Source of the DNA: Cordia subcordata
Taxonomy: Eukaryota; Streptophyta; Magnoliopsida; Boraginales; Cordiaceae
Assembly (NCBI GenBank): GCA_028554755.1
Contig: JAPTOF010000010.1
Location: 12,782,501-12,846,500 of the forward strand
Reading direction: 5' to 3'
Length of the DNA stretch: 64,000 nt
Under the pieces are notes generated by a model. That model was not told the DNA's origin. It did not search any database and saw only the letters and a program-made list of their open reading frames with translations. Below are positions 36,001 to 46,258 of the stretch, piece by piece (positions within the stretch are counted from its first letter, which is position 1; every line of letters begins with the position of its first letter). A program made the translations under genes and the position numbers.

Positions 36001-38011
36001 ATAAGATTAGCTGGTGAGGCCCCGGTGAGAGAATTTAGTTAATTAAGCCCAAAAACTACAATTAGCTTAGAGAATCCTATGCTACATACAAGTAAAAAAT
36101 CCTTACATGTGTATCTAGCTAGTACCATCTCAACCCAAGAGAACTTGCAGTGATCAAAGCATAAAGAATACCTGAAAAGTTGGGGTTTAACAGGACAGCT
36201 TATAAATTCAGGTGGATGCACGATGACTTTGAAAAAATCCCTCCAGAAGAAGACTTCATCTAACGCGACGTTGAAACTGGTTCCATACCTGTCAGGAAAT
36301 AGGGCATGTTTCCCATTAACCTGTAGCTTCTCCTCTTGTGGCATATTGAAGAACTCATTACATGCATTTATCATTGCGTTCATTAGACTTTCTGGTATCC
36401 CATGATTTACCAACTGCACCATCATATCATGAAAATTTTATATAATTGAAAAAAATATATAATTTTCGTCATCACACATTGTCGAAAGATGATTAATAAA
36501 TTCTTTCTCCAATCTATACTATATACTTAAACAAAACCGTTGCATTGCACTGTTGCCAAGTGTTGCTTTCAGTCTATTGCCATGTGTTCACATAGACTTG
36601 TTCTTTTTTTATTTTTTAAAAAAAGAAGTTTTGGTTAAAAAATATATTCCCTCAATTCCTTTTTTTTGTTTCACTTTTTTTTTTTTTGGTTGCCACTTTC
36701 TAACTTATGTTCTTTAAAGTTGAGTCTACATTAATTGCCTCTCAGTTATTCTCAATTCTTACCTATTTTATTCTATAATTTCTCCACAATTTTAAAATCA
36801 AATATGTTGTGAATTACTATGAATTATATTTGAAGTCTACAGTTATGTTACCAAAATTATTCTATGCTCTAAATAGTTTTGGCAGTGTTCAAGATATTCA
36901 TATCCTAATTCATGTTGTGATCTTTGGTGATGGTTTTCTTTCCTTCCATGCTTCACTTTTTTTTATATGTATAGTTGTGAACATACCCATATTTGTCCTT
37001 AATCATACTTTAAAATTAAAATTTGTTTTTATGTTGTAAATTGTATCAATGGAAAATTATAGAAATTATTGAATATTATAAGTTTATAATCGTATGATTT
37101 AAATATTTCAATTATGATAAAATAACAAGTCAACGTTTTAAAAGCTTTTTGACGGAATTAAATGTGATCATACTCTTTTCCAATATATCAAATTAAAATT
37201 ATAATAATTTGGGACAAGTTGATTATGTTTAATTATATTTAATTTCTTATTTTAATTTTATAAAGTTATTATTTATACACTTACTATATCACATTTATAT
37301 CACTTCCCGTACATGTCACGGGAGGAAAAAAGTAGTTATAACCGTACATCCATACACACACACACACACATATATATACACTACAAAAAAAAAAACCATA
37401 CATATTATAACCATACATATATCACTACTAATTATATCCATACGTGTGTGTGTATATATATACACATACATATCACTACAAGAAAATAGGAATAGCCGAC
37501 AGTTTAGGTAATATATAGATATAATGTTATGTAAAATAACTAATGAATGTATTTTTGGGTTGATTGATAAATGGTGTAATTATAGAGTGTTAGAATAAAA
37601 AAGGTCCAAAGTTCAAACCGTGGATGAAACATGACGGTTTAAAAATGCCAATGTCCAAATAGCTGGCAGTTATGACAAAAAAAAAAAAAAAATGCCGCCT
37701 ATTTCCTACTTTTCTTGTAGTGTACATATAGTGATTAAGAAAATGATAACCAAGTTAGCACGTACTATGAAGAAACCCCAATCTTGACAGGCTTTTCGAA
37801 GCTCCTGAATCACATTGGCTCGTCGATTATCTTCGGGATGATGAGTACGTGACGAGGTGAGTAAGGAGAAGTCGATGACAGGTAGTAAAGAATGATCAAG
37901 GACTGGGTCATCAGGAGTGAAGGATTGCTTAAAGGAGCTGTTGGAGATGTCATAGGTTGAAGGGATAGTCTTGAGACGAGGCAATTCAGCAAGCTCTTTA
38001 ACGCTTCTCAT
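27223..38011 (-). CDS. 2-oxoglutarate/Fe(II)-dependent dioxygenase (DOXC type), 4 exons
   Basis: Exons 37766-38011, 36172-36413, 29346-29673 and 27223-27477 join to 1071 nt (356 aa, stop TAG) without a frame break. Junctions are canonical: GTACGT, GTATTC and GTAAGG donors; GTGCAG, TTTTAG and TTGCAG acceptors. The protein starts MRSVKELAELPRL, has LLPVIDFSLL and WGFFILVNHGIP (N-terminal DIOX_N), FFWRDFFKVIVHPPEF, then the catalytic core. The iron ligands are H and D in PPHSDHGLLTF (exon 3) and H in VLHRVVLN (exon 4); RIS binds 2-oxoglutarate. Length is normal for soluble cytosolic plant dioxygenases of the flavanone-3-hydroxylase/DMR6-like group. The substrate cannot be told from sequence. An upstream in-frame ATG (38092) lies too close to the TATA box. 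All three introns contain transposons. Confidence 0.88.
27532..27553. repeat. (AT)n microsatellite in intron 3
   Basis: About eleven AT dinucleotides, 55 bp upstream (minus strand) of exon 4 of the dioxygenase gene. Confidence 0.85.
27984..29143 (-). mobile_element. TRIM (miniature LTR retrotransposon) in intron 3
   Basis: Two direct repeats of about 325 bp (27984-28309 and 28819-29143) share GTTGAAATAAA, GAGCAAGCATGGG, TAGCTAGACTAGT and ATCCATAT-ATTATTATC. On the minus strand the right repeat ends TTTCAACA and is directly followed by TGGCATCAGAG (28808-28818), an initiator-Met primer site. The left repeat is preceded by GAGTTTGAGGAGGGCAA, a polypurine tract. The interior is only about 510 bp and non-coding. 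This is the TRIM layout, in the same orientation as the host gene. I could not find a matching target duplication. Confidence 0.7.
29982..30013. repeat. (AT)n microsatellite in intron 2
   Basis: An interrupted (TA)n run, TATATATATATA-CA-TATATATATATA, in the large intron of the dioxygenase gene. Confidence 0.85.
30014..31290. other. Intron 2 sequence without an assignable element
   Basis: It contains blocks rich in GGGGAAA and TTTCCCC around 30050-30170 and 30530-30680, which may be opposing arms of an old foldback element. I could not define ends or a target duplication. Confidence 0.25.
31300..34870 (+). pseudogene. Copia-2: 5'-truncated copia element in intron 2
   Basis: Plus-strand remnants are in copia order. 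A gag-like start (MMKAYLEEP) is followed by a degraded protease region, integrase pieces KYFQSDRDGEFNNH, LDIPQQNKV and HIGMPHEFWLDAMHTVVFFI, RT start LAEEFNALIVNHTWEL, a degenerate catalytic box (LMLYVDDIALA), and RNase H ending SSTEAKYHSLAYT with VDFLTKSLSWFHEMK. A purine tract (AAATTAAGGGG) precedes a short 3' LTR of about 140 bp from 34734. Its layout resembles the Copia-1 LTR, including a CCCTAGTTCAGGG stem. No 5' LTR was found. It lies opposite to the dioxygenase gene. Confidence 0.7.
34929..36045 (+). mobile_element. Partial long LTR in intron 2
   Basis: It begins near TGATGTGCGTTGATTGGGG and shares landmarks with the solo LTR at 897-2763: CATGTCTATGTG, TAGCTAACG, GCTAGGCCC...GGCCATAAGGAC, CTCTAGGGATC-CACCTAGGG, CCGCACTAAATCCTAG and TTAATTAAG. 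It stops abruptly about 130 bp before exon 2 of the dioxygenase gene, and the counterpart of the last 380 bp of the longer copy is missing. No target duplication was found. Confidence 0.6.
36513..37335 (+). mobile_element. Non-autonomous Helitron in intron 1
   Basis: The left end is TCTATACTATATACTTAAAC preceded by A. The right end has a CCCGT-ACATGTC-ACGGG hairpin (37306-37322) about 9 bp before GTAG, followed by T. Plant Helitrons end in a GC hairpin plus CTRR; here the terminal C appears mutated to G. 823 bp, no coding region. Its left end is 100 bp from the exon 2 acceptor of the dioxygenase gene. Confidence 0.6.
37474..37722. mobile_element. CACTA-type MITE in intron 1
   Basis: 249 bp with inverted ends CACTACAAGAAAATAGGAAT (left) and CACTACAAGAAAAGTAGGAA (right, complement). 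CACTACAAGAAA is the classic end of plant CACTA (En/Spm) elements. Flanking triplets are TAT and TAC, close to a 3-bp duplication. It ends 43 bp from the exon 1 donor of the dioxygenase gene. Non-coding. Confidence 0.75.
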
Positions 38012-38096
38012 GTTGGATGCTAGAGCAGCCACGAATGTAACGAACGTTAATTGTTTGTGTGGACATCTATTGAACTTGAAGAGGAGGTGCATGTGA

Positions 38097-38104
38097 ATTT
38101 TATA
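38097..38104 (-). promoter_or_regulatory. TATA box of the dioxygenase gene
   Basis: The minus strand reads GACTATAAAATTC. A start site about 30 bp downstream would fall near 38070. That leaves about 55-60 nt of leader before ATG 38011 and places the in-frame ATG at 38092 outside the transcript. This decided the start choice. Confidence 0.6.
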
Positions 38105-38474
38105 GTCGATGATGGACTTTTTATTTATTTATTTTTTGTTCTTTAAAAAAAGATTCTATAATGGTTCTTTACTCGCTTGTATTGATAACTTGAATTCAAA
38201 CATGGACTTGAAAAGGAGAGTTCCCTTTTGGTTGTGTGGTCAAAGTTTTCTGGTATGGATGGGTTTGGTGGGGGCTCATATCATGTGAAATTTGGGTTGG
38301 GGTTTTAGCCATGCATTTTTGGAATTTGTGGACAAAATTGCTCTTAGTGACCTTCTTTTTTGTTCCTTTCTCTGTTATTTTTTATTTTCTTACTCGTTTT
38401 TCTCTCTATCTCAACTGTCACTCTCAATTTGGATTAGAAAAAAAGGTCAAATTGCGCAAATTAAATTAGGCATT

Positions 38475-38899
38475 CACTACAACATTTTAGCCCAATAACT
38501 ATATATTTTTTGTTACATTTGAAATAAATGTAAAAGAGTAAAATGATAACTTTTTTTATTCTAGTTATAGTTTTTATCATATATAACAAAATATTAGTGA
38601 TGCTTCTAACCATAGCAATGATACTTAAATTTTTTTAAGGATAGGGAAAAATTTGCAATTCTTGAAAGCTTAAGTAATGTAAATTTGAAAAATGCATTTA
38701 TTACACCTCAAATTATTTATATTAGCTACGCTTTCACGTATATCAAACATAAGCAAGGTTCAAAATATAGCAGCATCAAATTTTAGTTACACTGAAAATT
38801 CTTATACTTGGGTTAAATATAATTAGTTAATTTTATTATATTTTTAAATATAATTAGGGGTGAAAATATATATAACTAGTAACTTGATTTCTTGTAGTG
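38475..38899. mobile_element. Second CACTA-like element
   Basis: 425 bp with CACTACAACATTTTAGC at the left and CACTACAAGAAATCAAG (complement) at the right. The first 8-9 bases match and the rest is weak. No clear 3-bp duplication (ATT versus AAA). It lies about 370 bp upstream of the dioxygenase promoter. Confidence 0.5.
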
Positions 38900-39301
38900 A
38901 AAGAACAAAGAAATGCTAAGAGTCCATTGTTTTTCAGTTGGTGCATGTTATGTTTGTGATGATCGACACTCTGGTGAATGTCAGCTGTTGACTATGGATT
39001 TCTTTTCTATGTTTTTGGTGTAATATATAGCTTATTATGTACATCAACTTAATCGGTTGTTCAGCTGGTCACACTTTGATATGCCTAACTTATAATGTTT
39101 TGGTACAATATTAACTGTTGTAATATGTTCTTAAGACACGCAAGTGTTTTAGCACCACGCGACAGTAGTATGGTATTTTGTTTGACTTAATTTCAAGTCA
39201 AAAGGGTGTAAGATACTAATGGTGTTAACGGTTAGCAAATAGTTATTTATCTAGTTGATTGAAAAAATATGCTCATTAAAATTATTGAGTTAAAAAGACA
39301 T

Positions 39302-40238
39302 GGGTTTTTATTTATAGACCCTCTGCGTTAGGCCTAATTATACTGTTAGTTTCTAGATTTATAAAACTACAATTGAGACCTCTGTATTTTTCCAAAATTT
39401 GCACGTTCGGTCCCTTCGTTACCATTTCTATCCATTTTGACAATGAGTGTCCAACACGTGCTAAAAAATAAGAATAAGCATCGTTTTTGCCCTTAATTAC
39501 ATATACACTCCCCGTATTTTTCCAAAATTTACACCTCCTGTGCTTTTTTTTTTTTTTTTTGATTCATCATATTTCAAAAGAAAATTGAAATCACCAACAC
39601 ACCCCACCCCCTCCCCTGCCACACCCACCCCTAGTAGCAAATCAAGAAAAGAATCATGTTGTTAGCTTTCAAAGCTTCAACAGGTCTTCTCTAAGTTATT
39701 AGCTTAGGTTTCTCACTTAGAGTTTTCTCCCTTCATGGCTATAAAGCTTCAATTTGAGCTTTCTATTAATCATGGTTGTGGTGGTTGTGGTGGTGATTAA
39801 AAGCTTGATGTGGTGGTGATAGTGATGGTGGTGGTTGTGGTAGCAATGATGGTGATGGTGTTGATGGTGGTTCGGGAGAGGTGGTGCCAGAAGAGGGGGA
39901 AGGGGGGTTCATGTGTGGGTAGGGGATGAGGTGTTGGGGGTGGACGGGGCTGGGGGTTGGGGTATGGGGGATGGCTAGTGGGTATTTTCCTTTTTTTTAA
40001 TTTAAATTTTTATTTTTTATTTTAAAATAAAATAAGGGCAAAATAAATATTTTATTAAATATGATAAGGACAAAATGGACATTTTTCAAAATCCGTTTAT
40101 GAATTAACCGAAAAACTGATGGAGGGACAAGTGTGCAAATTTCTGATAAACACAAGGGATCTCGATTGTAGTTTCGTAAATTTAAGAACTAGCGATATAA
40201 TTAGACCTAAATACAGGGGTTTATAAGCAGAAAGCCCA
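39302..40238. mobile_element. Non-autonomous Mutator-like element with long inverted repeats
   Basis: 937 bp bounded by GGGTTTTTATTTATA and its complement-like partner GGGCTTTCTGCTTATA. The inverted repeats stay similar for about 135 bp (GGCCTAATTATA, AACTACAATTGAGA, AATTTGCAC). A perfect 9-bp duplication AAAAGACAT lies at 39293-39301 and 40239-40247; 9 bp is the Mutator size. No transposase. The middle has a C-rich left arm (39598-39632), a GGTGGT-type simple repeat (39775-39875) and a G-rich right arm (39890-39975), so it can also fold back on itself. Confidence 0.8.
39936..39970 (+). other. Potential G-quadruplex
   Basis: Five G-runs of 4-5 bases separated by 2-5 bases: GGGGG, GGGG, GGGGG, GGGG and GGGGG. 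It lies inside the non-autonomous Mutator-like element and stands out in otherwise AT-rich DNA. Confidence 0.7.
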
Positions 40239-41017
40239 AAAGACATAAATATCACTTTGGTTGTTTTATCATTATTGTGTTTTTATAATTTATTATTATA
40301 CAAATTAGATGATATATTTATAACTTATACTTAAATATATTTTAATAATAAATTAATTGTTGTTATGATTATAATTAGACATGTGCTTATAATAATAACG
40401 ATTTTTTCTACGACAAAGCAAATCTAATTGACGGAGTCCAACCATCGGTACACCTGGTAAAGTCTGACCACAAATTAATAAACATTGGGTGTATAACACA
40501 ACACCTATACTATGTGCCAGTTAAATCAATTGTACTTAACCCAAAGTAGGGGCTATATTCAAACTTGCATCATAGTTGTGTTCGACTTTAATTATTACCG
40601 CTAAAGCATCAACAATAATAATTTACTATTAAAAGCATCAACAATAATGATTTACTATTAAAGTATAACAAAATTTATTACGTAATGAATTAGTTTTATC
40701 AATATCATAGGAAACACCTTTTTGTGGTAGCGAACAGAATGATTAGATAGAGAAGAAAAAGGTGAAATACACGGACAGACAACATAAAATAGAGGAGAAA
40801 ACGTATGCCCTTTTTGTTTGAGGTGCAAACTAAAGTGCACTTTCGGCGACTAATGATTGCGGAATAATCATGACCACCCATTTTTGCAAGGATTGGGGTC
40901 TTGGATATATTATGTTATGTTCCAGCAGATATTAGTGGAGAAAAAATTATTGGGCAACAAAGCATAGTGGTATGGTCAGACTAGTACCTATCACCAATTT
41001 GTGTGATGTCCCCATGG

Positions 41018-41632
41018 GCGGAGCCGTGTTAGGCTCAGATGGAGTCCAGGCATCCCCTAGATTTTTTGGAAAAAAGTATATTATTACTATTTGTTTTTTA
41101 TTTTTTGTCTTATAATAAGAGATAAAATTATATAAAATGCATCCCCTCATGATTTGATTGCAGCCTTTCGCTACTGTAATGAGAGAATTTTTATTATGTT
41201 CCTTGTTTTTAGCCAAAGGAAAATAAAATTTAGGACAAAAAAATTATTTGTTATTTGTTGTCATATAAAAAAAGAAAGTGAAAAAAAAAGAACAAAAAAA
41301 CAAAAAATGAGGGGAAAGAGAGAAAAATAAAAGAAAATAACACAACAATAAATTGAATAATCACTTATATAAAGAAAAATAATTTTAGTAATTAACTTCA
41401 AAAGTAAATTGAATATTTAATGATTTCAAAATATAATTTCACTGCTCCCGACCCATAAAAATTAATTTCATGTTCAATGTGACACGGAATATCCTAATTC
41501 AAAGCAAAAAAAGTATAGTTCTATTTACAATGATTATATTAATTATTAACTATTTTTATAATTAATATTTTAAAATTTTGAAAAAATTTTATGTGCTCCC
41601 CCTGACCACAGGATCCTGACTCCGCCGCTAGA
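41018..41632. mobile_element. Short element with GGCGGAG inverted ends
   Basis: The left end reads GGGCGGAGCCGTGTTAGG and the right end (complement) GGCGGAGTCAGGATCC, with CCCCCTGA just inside. This paired motif is familiar from high-copy short DNA repeats in dicots. About 615 bp of AT-rich non-coding sequence lie between. I could not find a matching 8-bp duplication, so the superfamily is open. Confidence 0.45.
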
Positions 41633-41939
41633 GGTCCCTATTGTTACTCACGAAAGATACCAAAAACAAAGACAGTTTCATCTGAGATAACTATGCAAGA
41701 AAACATTTAACACATCAAACTGTTTTCAAAAGCCAATTGAAATGCAGAACTATAGCTATAACAGTCCTTGTAGTTTGTTGCTTACCAACTAGACTAAGTG
41801 TGTCAGTCTGATTCTAAAAGCCCGTTTACAACTTATAGGTTGTGTATCAGCCGGACGAGGAATAAGAATCCATGTATGTTGTTGAAGAGCTTTGAATTCT
41901 TCTCTCATTACATTAATCTAATAAGGTCTAATCTGACAT

Positions 41940-42640
41940 TCAATCTGAAAATATAATTTTCTAAGGAGGTCTTTTGAAAAGAGACTTTTGGCTAAAAAAA
42001 CTTCTGGTGAAAAATCAACTTATGTTTGGTTTTACATTTGAAAATAACAATTAGTTGTCTAAGTTACTAAAGGACATTTTGAAACTTATAATAATAAATA
42101 TTATACACTTTACACGATATAAATGAAATTTCGTTAAATTACATAAAAAAACAATAAATTATTATTAACTCAAAAAATTAAAATATTACTACATTATTAA
42201 ACATTTAAATTATTATTTTAATTGAGTTATTATTTGTTTATATTATTTTATTGTTTTATAATTAATTAAATTATTTTAGTTATTTATTTTCATATTTTAT
42301 TAATTTTATTTTATTTTTATTAAGTTTAAAATTTTTAAGTTTATTTTTATTTTTAATTATAATGGTAATTCAAGAAATATTAATATAAAAAATGATGAGA
42401 ATACTTTTGTCAAAAGAATTTTAAAATTCTTTGCAAACTATAAAGGAAAAAGTAAAAAATTTTAACTTCTCCATTTAACTTTAAATCTCTGTTGACTTTG
42501 GGTTAAAATCGAACTTCTAGATAGAAAACCAAATACCTTCTTTTTTTTAAGATGCACTTTTAAGCTACAAAAATTAGTTTGACTCTCTAAAATAAAAAAC
42601 CAAGCTTCTTTATTTGAGGTAGGTTCAGTGATTTGATGTT
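41940..42640. other. AT-rich stretch, possibly an old MITE
   Basis: Very A/T-rich, with poorly matching ends (AGAGACTTTTGGCT versus GTTGACTTTGGGTT). It interrupts the left side of the minus-strand copia remnant. No target duplication. Confidence 0.2.
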
Positions 42641-44680
42641 GCTGAGTAAAAGATTGAGCATTGTTAGGCACTGTAGCTAGTAGGAGGAGGAGGGAGAGAA
42701 CCAATTTTTCACTTGGTTTGGTGAGGAATTAGCCCTGCTAGATGATGAAGGCTAAGAGGAACAAAGAGAAGTCTGATTCTCTAAAGAAATATCATTATCA
42801 GAATTAGAAGTGGGGTGAGTGCGAGATGAAGACTCCTCAGAAGTAGGGACACTAGGAGAAATAGAATTATGAGGTGTTAGAGAGGTAGTGGCCTAACTTG
42901 TGTTCAACGATGTGTACTGTGATATAGAAGGAGAAAACTAGGGAATAAAAAATCAAAGCATGAGAAAGAAGTATCAGAATGTAGTGCTAGTGTAGACAAC
43001 TGAAAAGTAGGAGGAAAAAGATCAACAAAGGAAGGTGTGAAGAAACTGATGAAAAAGGGAAAATAGATTAAAAAAAGTTTCACATTTCTAGAGATATAAA
43101 CTATGTGAGTGTTGATGTCCATGTACCTATGTCCTATGTAGTTGAGCAGTAACCAAGGAATACACAAGGTGTTGATTTGTGCTTCTGTGTGGAGTCTTAA
43201 CCAAGGAAAGCACAAACAAGCACATGCTTTTAGTGTAGTATAGTCAGGAACCTTGTTAAATAAGCGATAAGGTGATTTGTTGGCCAAATTAGGCGTATGA
43301 AGTTTGTTAGTCAGATAATTAGCAGTGGACAAAGCATCTAACCTGTATTTGACTAGTGAACTTTTATGATTAAGCAAAGACAACAGTTTTTAAACTAAAT
43401 GCAAGTTTTTTCTTTCAACATTTTCATTTTGTTGTGGTGTGTATGGAAAATAGTTTGATGTATTTGTGCCTTGACTGTGCAGGGGGAACTTAAATTGACT
43501 GCTCATATACTTTTTTTCATTGTCTGATCTAAATATCCTGATGGTGGTGTGAAACCGAGTTAACACCACAGCATTAATACATTGTAAAATCATCCAAAAA
43601 ATAAGATGTAATATTCGAATCACATGTAAGAGGCCATAAGGGACGTCCTAATATATTAGAATGTACAAGTTGACAGGAAGAATTAGTCATAGTACTCTAA
43701 CCAGGATGAGCAAGCTGATTAGAGTTAGACATTGAGATATCAGAACATTGAGCAGTAGAATGAGAAATAGAAACAAGTAATAAAGAAGACGCAAGACTTG
43801 TTAGCATTTCTAGATGGATGCCCCAGCATGAGAAGCCAAAGTTTTCCAGAAGATTGAGGTTGTGAATGACAGAGAATTGAAAAGCTTGATGTGGAACAAA
43901 TGTAGTAGCAAAAGTAGAGGAAAAAGGTAAAGGATACAAGCCATTCTCACAAAGGGCCCGGAACTTCACCAAATGAGGGCAGTTCTCCAGTATTTTAACA
44001 TCCTTAGAGTTGAAGAAAATACTGCAATTATCATCTTTGGTTAACTCGTACATTGAAATTAGATTAGAGGAGATACTAGGTACATAAAGAATAAAATTAC
44101 CTTGACCAATGCTTGAAATAGGTAATGCAATGACATTTCCAATAGCCACAGAATCTTATCCACGGTAAGGCTAATAGTGTTGAAGCTGAGAAGGATCATT
44201 AGTCACATGACTTGATGCTCATGAATTAAGAAACCAATTAATAGATACTGGTGATAAACTAGTTGAGCAGTGTGAGCTTGAGATTGGACTTTGTGCTAGT
44301 ATAATTTGTATTATCCAACCTATGCCAGCAATCGAGTGCAGGGTGATTGTACTTGCCACAAATTTGACATTGAACCTTGGTGCAGATTGAGGGGATTGAC
44401 CATAAAATGATAGAGACCGAGTTATACCAAGGAAAGCAGGTCTAAAATAGGAAACAATTTGATAACCACCCCTTGGCGTTGTGTTTCTGCTTCTTCTTCT
44501 TTGATCTTGTGACTTGCCTATTCATCTGTTAGAACTATTGCGACCTCTAGTGGCAGTAGATGCATATAACTAGTTCCAAATGAGTAGAATCAGTTAAATT
44601 AAGGGAACTGGAGAAGCTTAAATTCACTTCCTCTATAAGATATTCCACAAAGCACAGTCATTGTTATAGGTTTAGGCCTG
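42640..44680 (-). pseudogene. Copia-3: gag to integrase fragment, minus strand
   Basis: Reading leftwards there is a gag zinc knuckle CQICGKYNHPALDC (CX2CX4HX4C, 44328-44369) and then the protease site, where DSGA has become NS-stop-A (44202-44227). Next come VAIGNVIALPISSIG and LYVPSISSNLISMYELTKDD, the integrase piece FRSDNEKKYMSSQF with TPQQNENVERKN, and the core end YRLDALSTANYLTNKLHTP with GHRYMDINTHIVYISRNVKL. Reverse transcriptase, RNase H and both LTRs are missing. Several frameshifts occur. The domain set marks a copia element of a different subfamily from Copia-4. Confidence 0.75.
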
Positions 44681-44689
44681 TATCTAATC

Positions 44690-45691
44690 GAACATTTAAC
44701 ATCATCATATTGTTTAGGCAAGCCTCTTAGAAATATACCACACTACATTAATATAATCATATTTTTAATGCCTATTTTTGTGTTTTTTTTTAAAATTAAC
44801 TATTCATATTTTGCTGGAAAGTGTTAGCATTATTGCAATATACATATGCATTCTGATTATGATTTATTAATGATATAATGGTGATGAATGATTGAGGAAG
44901 AGATACAAATAGCTTATATATGCTTGAGATGTCTTTCTGAATGAATGAATGAATAGAAGTGTTAATGATCCGTGAACTCGTTATGCTTGTTAAATATCGC
45001 TAATGTGTTTGTTGAGTTCATGAGAATACAGTGAAACCTATGTGCCATGGAGAAAGCTCATCTTTCACCAGAGATTTCAAGTCCAAGTGCTCAAAAGTCA
45101 ATCATCTTAAATACTTGAAGTGGCGTGGTAACATAAGGATTAAGAAGGAAGACATAAAGGGCGTGGACATAGAGTTCATTTTATGTAAGGTTGTCTTGCT
45201 TATGTTCTTCTAGTCGTATTTGGCTTTAGAGTCTTGATAATATATGCTTAAAGTGATTTTTCAAATATTCATATACTTTTCAAAGTTGTTATGCTTTATA
45301 AAGTATTTTGAAAACTTAGTATTTGTGGAAAGTGGAGTATGGAACTTAATAAGTATTGGGGCAAAACTTAAGTTCTCTACTGGACAAGGTCTTTCGAACA
45401 ACCAATTGAATATTTACCTTTTCCAATAGTGAGTTATGGTTGTGTTCAGTTGAGCTTTATCGAACGACTAGTAGTGATCATGGGCCCACTGGATTGAGAT
45501 TACTTGAACACCTGACGGAAAAGGGTACCGGTCGGCTGGCATGACTAAGACCTCTATCGGATCAGCGCTGTGTCATAAAATCTTATCTAAAACTAGCCGT
45601 TTCTTGTATTCTCACCTTTCTCTATCCACTCCCTAATACTCAATATTCAATTTTGGGGTTCCCCAATGTATCTAATAGCTACTTTTCAAAT

Positions 45692-45730
<39 letters not shown>

Positions 45731-46258
45731 AATCATAAGCCAAACACAACTTGAGAGCATTGAGCACAATATTTCAAAAAGGCAATCATAGGTTCTTGAT
45801 TTGTATCTTTCTCCACCAGCTTTTGTGCTTCATTATTAAGCTTTAAAACTTGCTAATCATTGTATTAAATACATTGTAGCTAGTGGGTTTGGGTAGATTA
45901 GCTTTGAGTGATTTACATATTAAACAACTATAAAATTAGGTTTCTTGATTTGGCTAGAATTAGGGGTTGTGAGTTGGTTCGTGCTTAGCCAACTTGTGAA
46001 AAATGCGGGTATTTGTGCAGTTTGTTAGAAAATCTCAATTGGGATGATCGAGGAGCGGATGTAGGCTTGGTAGCCAAACCACTATAAATCATGCGTCCAC
46101 TTTATCTTTTTGCTTTACCTTTTTGCTTTTGGGTTTTTGTTTTTTATCTTTTCTGATTCTCACAGCTACTACTTTGTTATCAATTTCTGCACAAAAAGCT
46201 ATAATCAAACTCTAAATTACTCTATTCACCCCTTCTCTAGAGTTTGCTTGCCATCAAC
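44690..46258 (+). other. Probable 5' LTR and leader of Copia-4
   Basis: The stretch lacks genes and ends GCTTGCCATCAACA just before CGTATTGAGAGCTTGG (46262-46277), which resembles a decayed initiator-Met primer site (normally GGTATCAGAGC). This is where the 5' LTR of Copia-4 should end. Its left end is not defined. A (TA)n microsatellite of about 15 units lies at 45699-45727. Confidence 0.4.

Noticed and set aside
37766..38092. Upstream ATG (38092) as start of the dioxygenase, adding 27 residues
   Set aside because: The TATA box at 38097-38104 lies only about 5 bp away, so this ATG would precede the transcription start. ATG 38011 also begins at the conserved SVKEL region.
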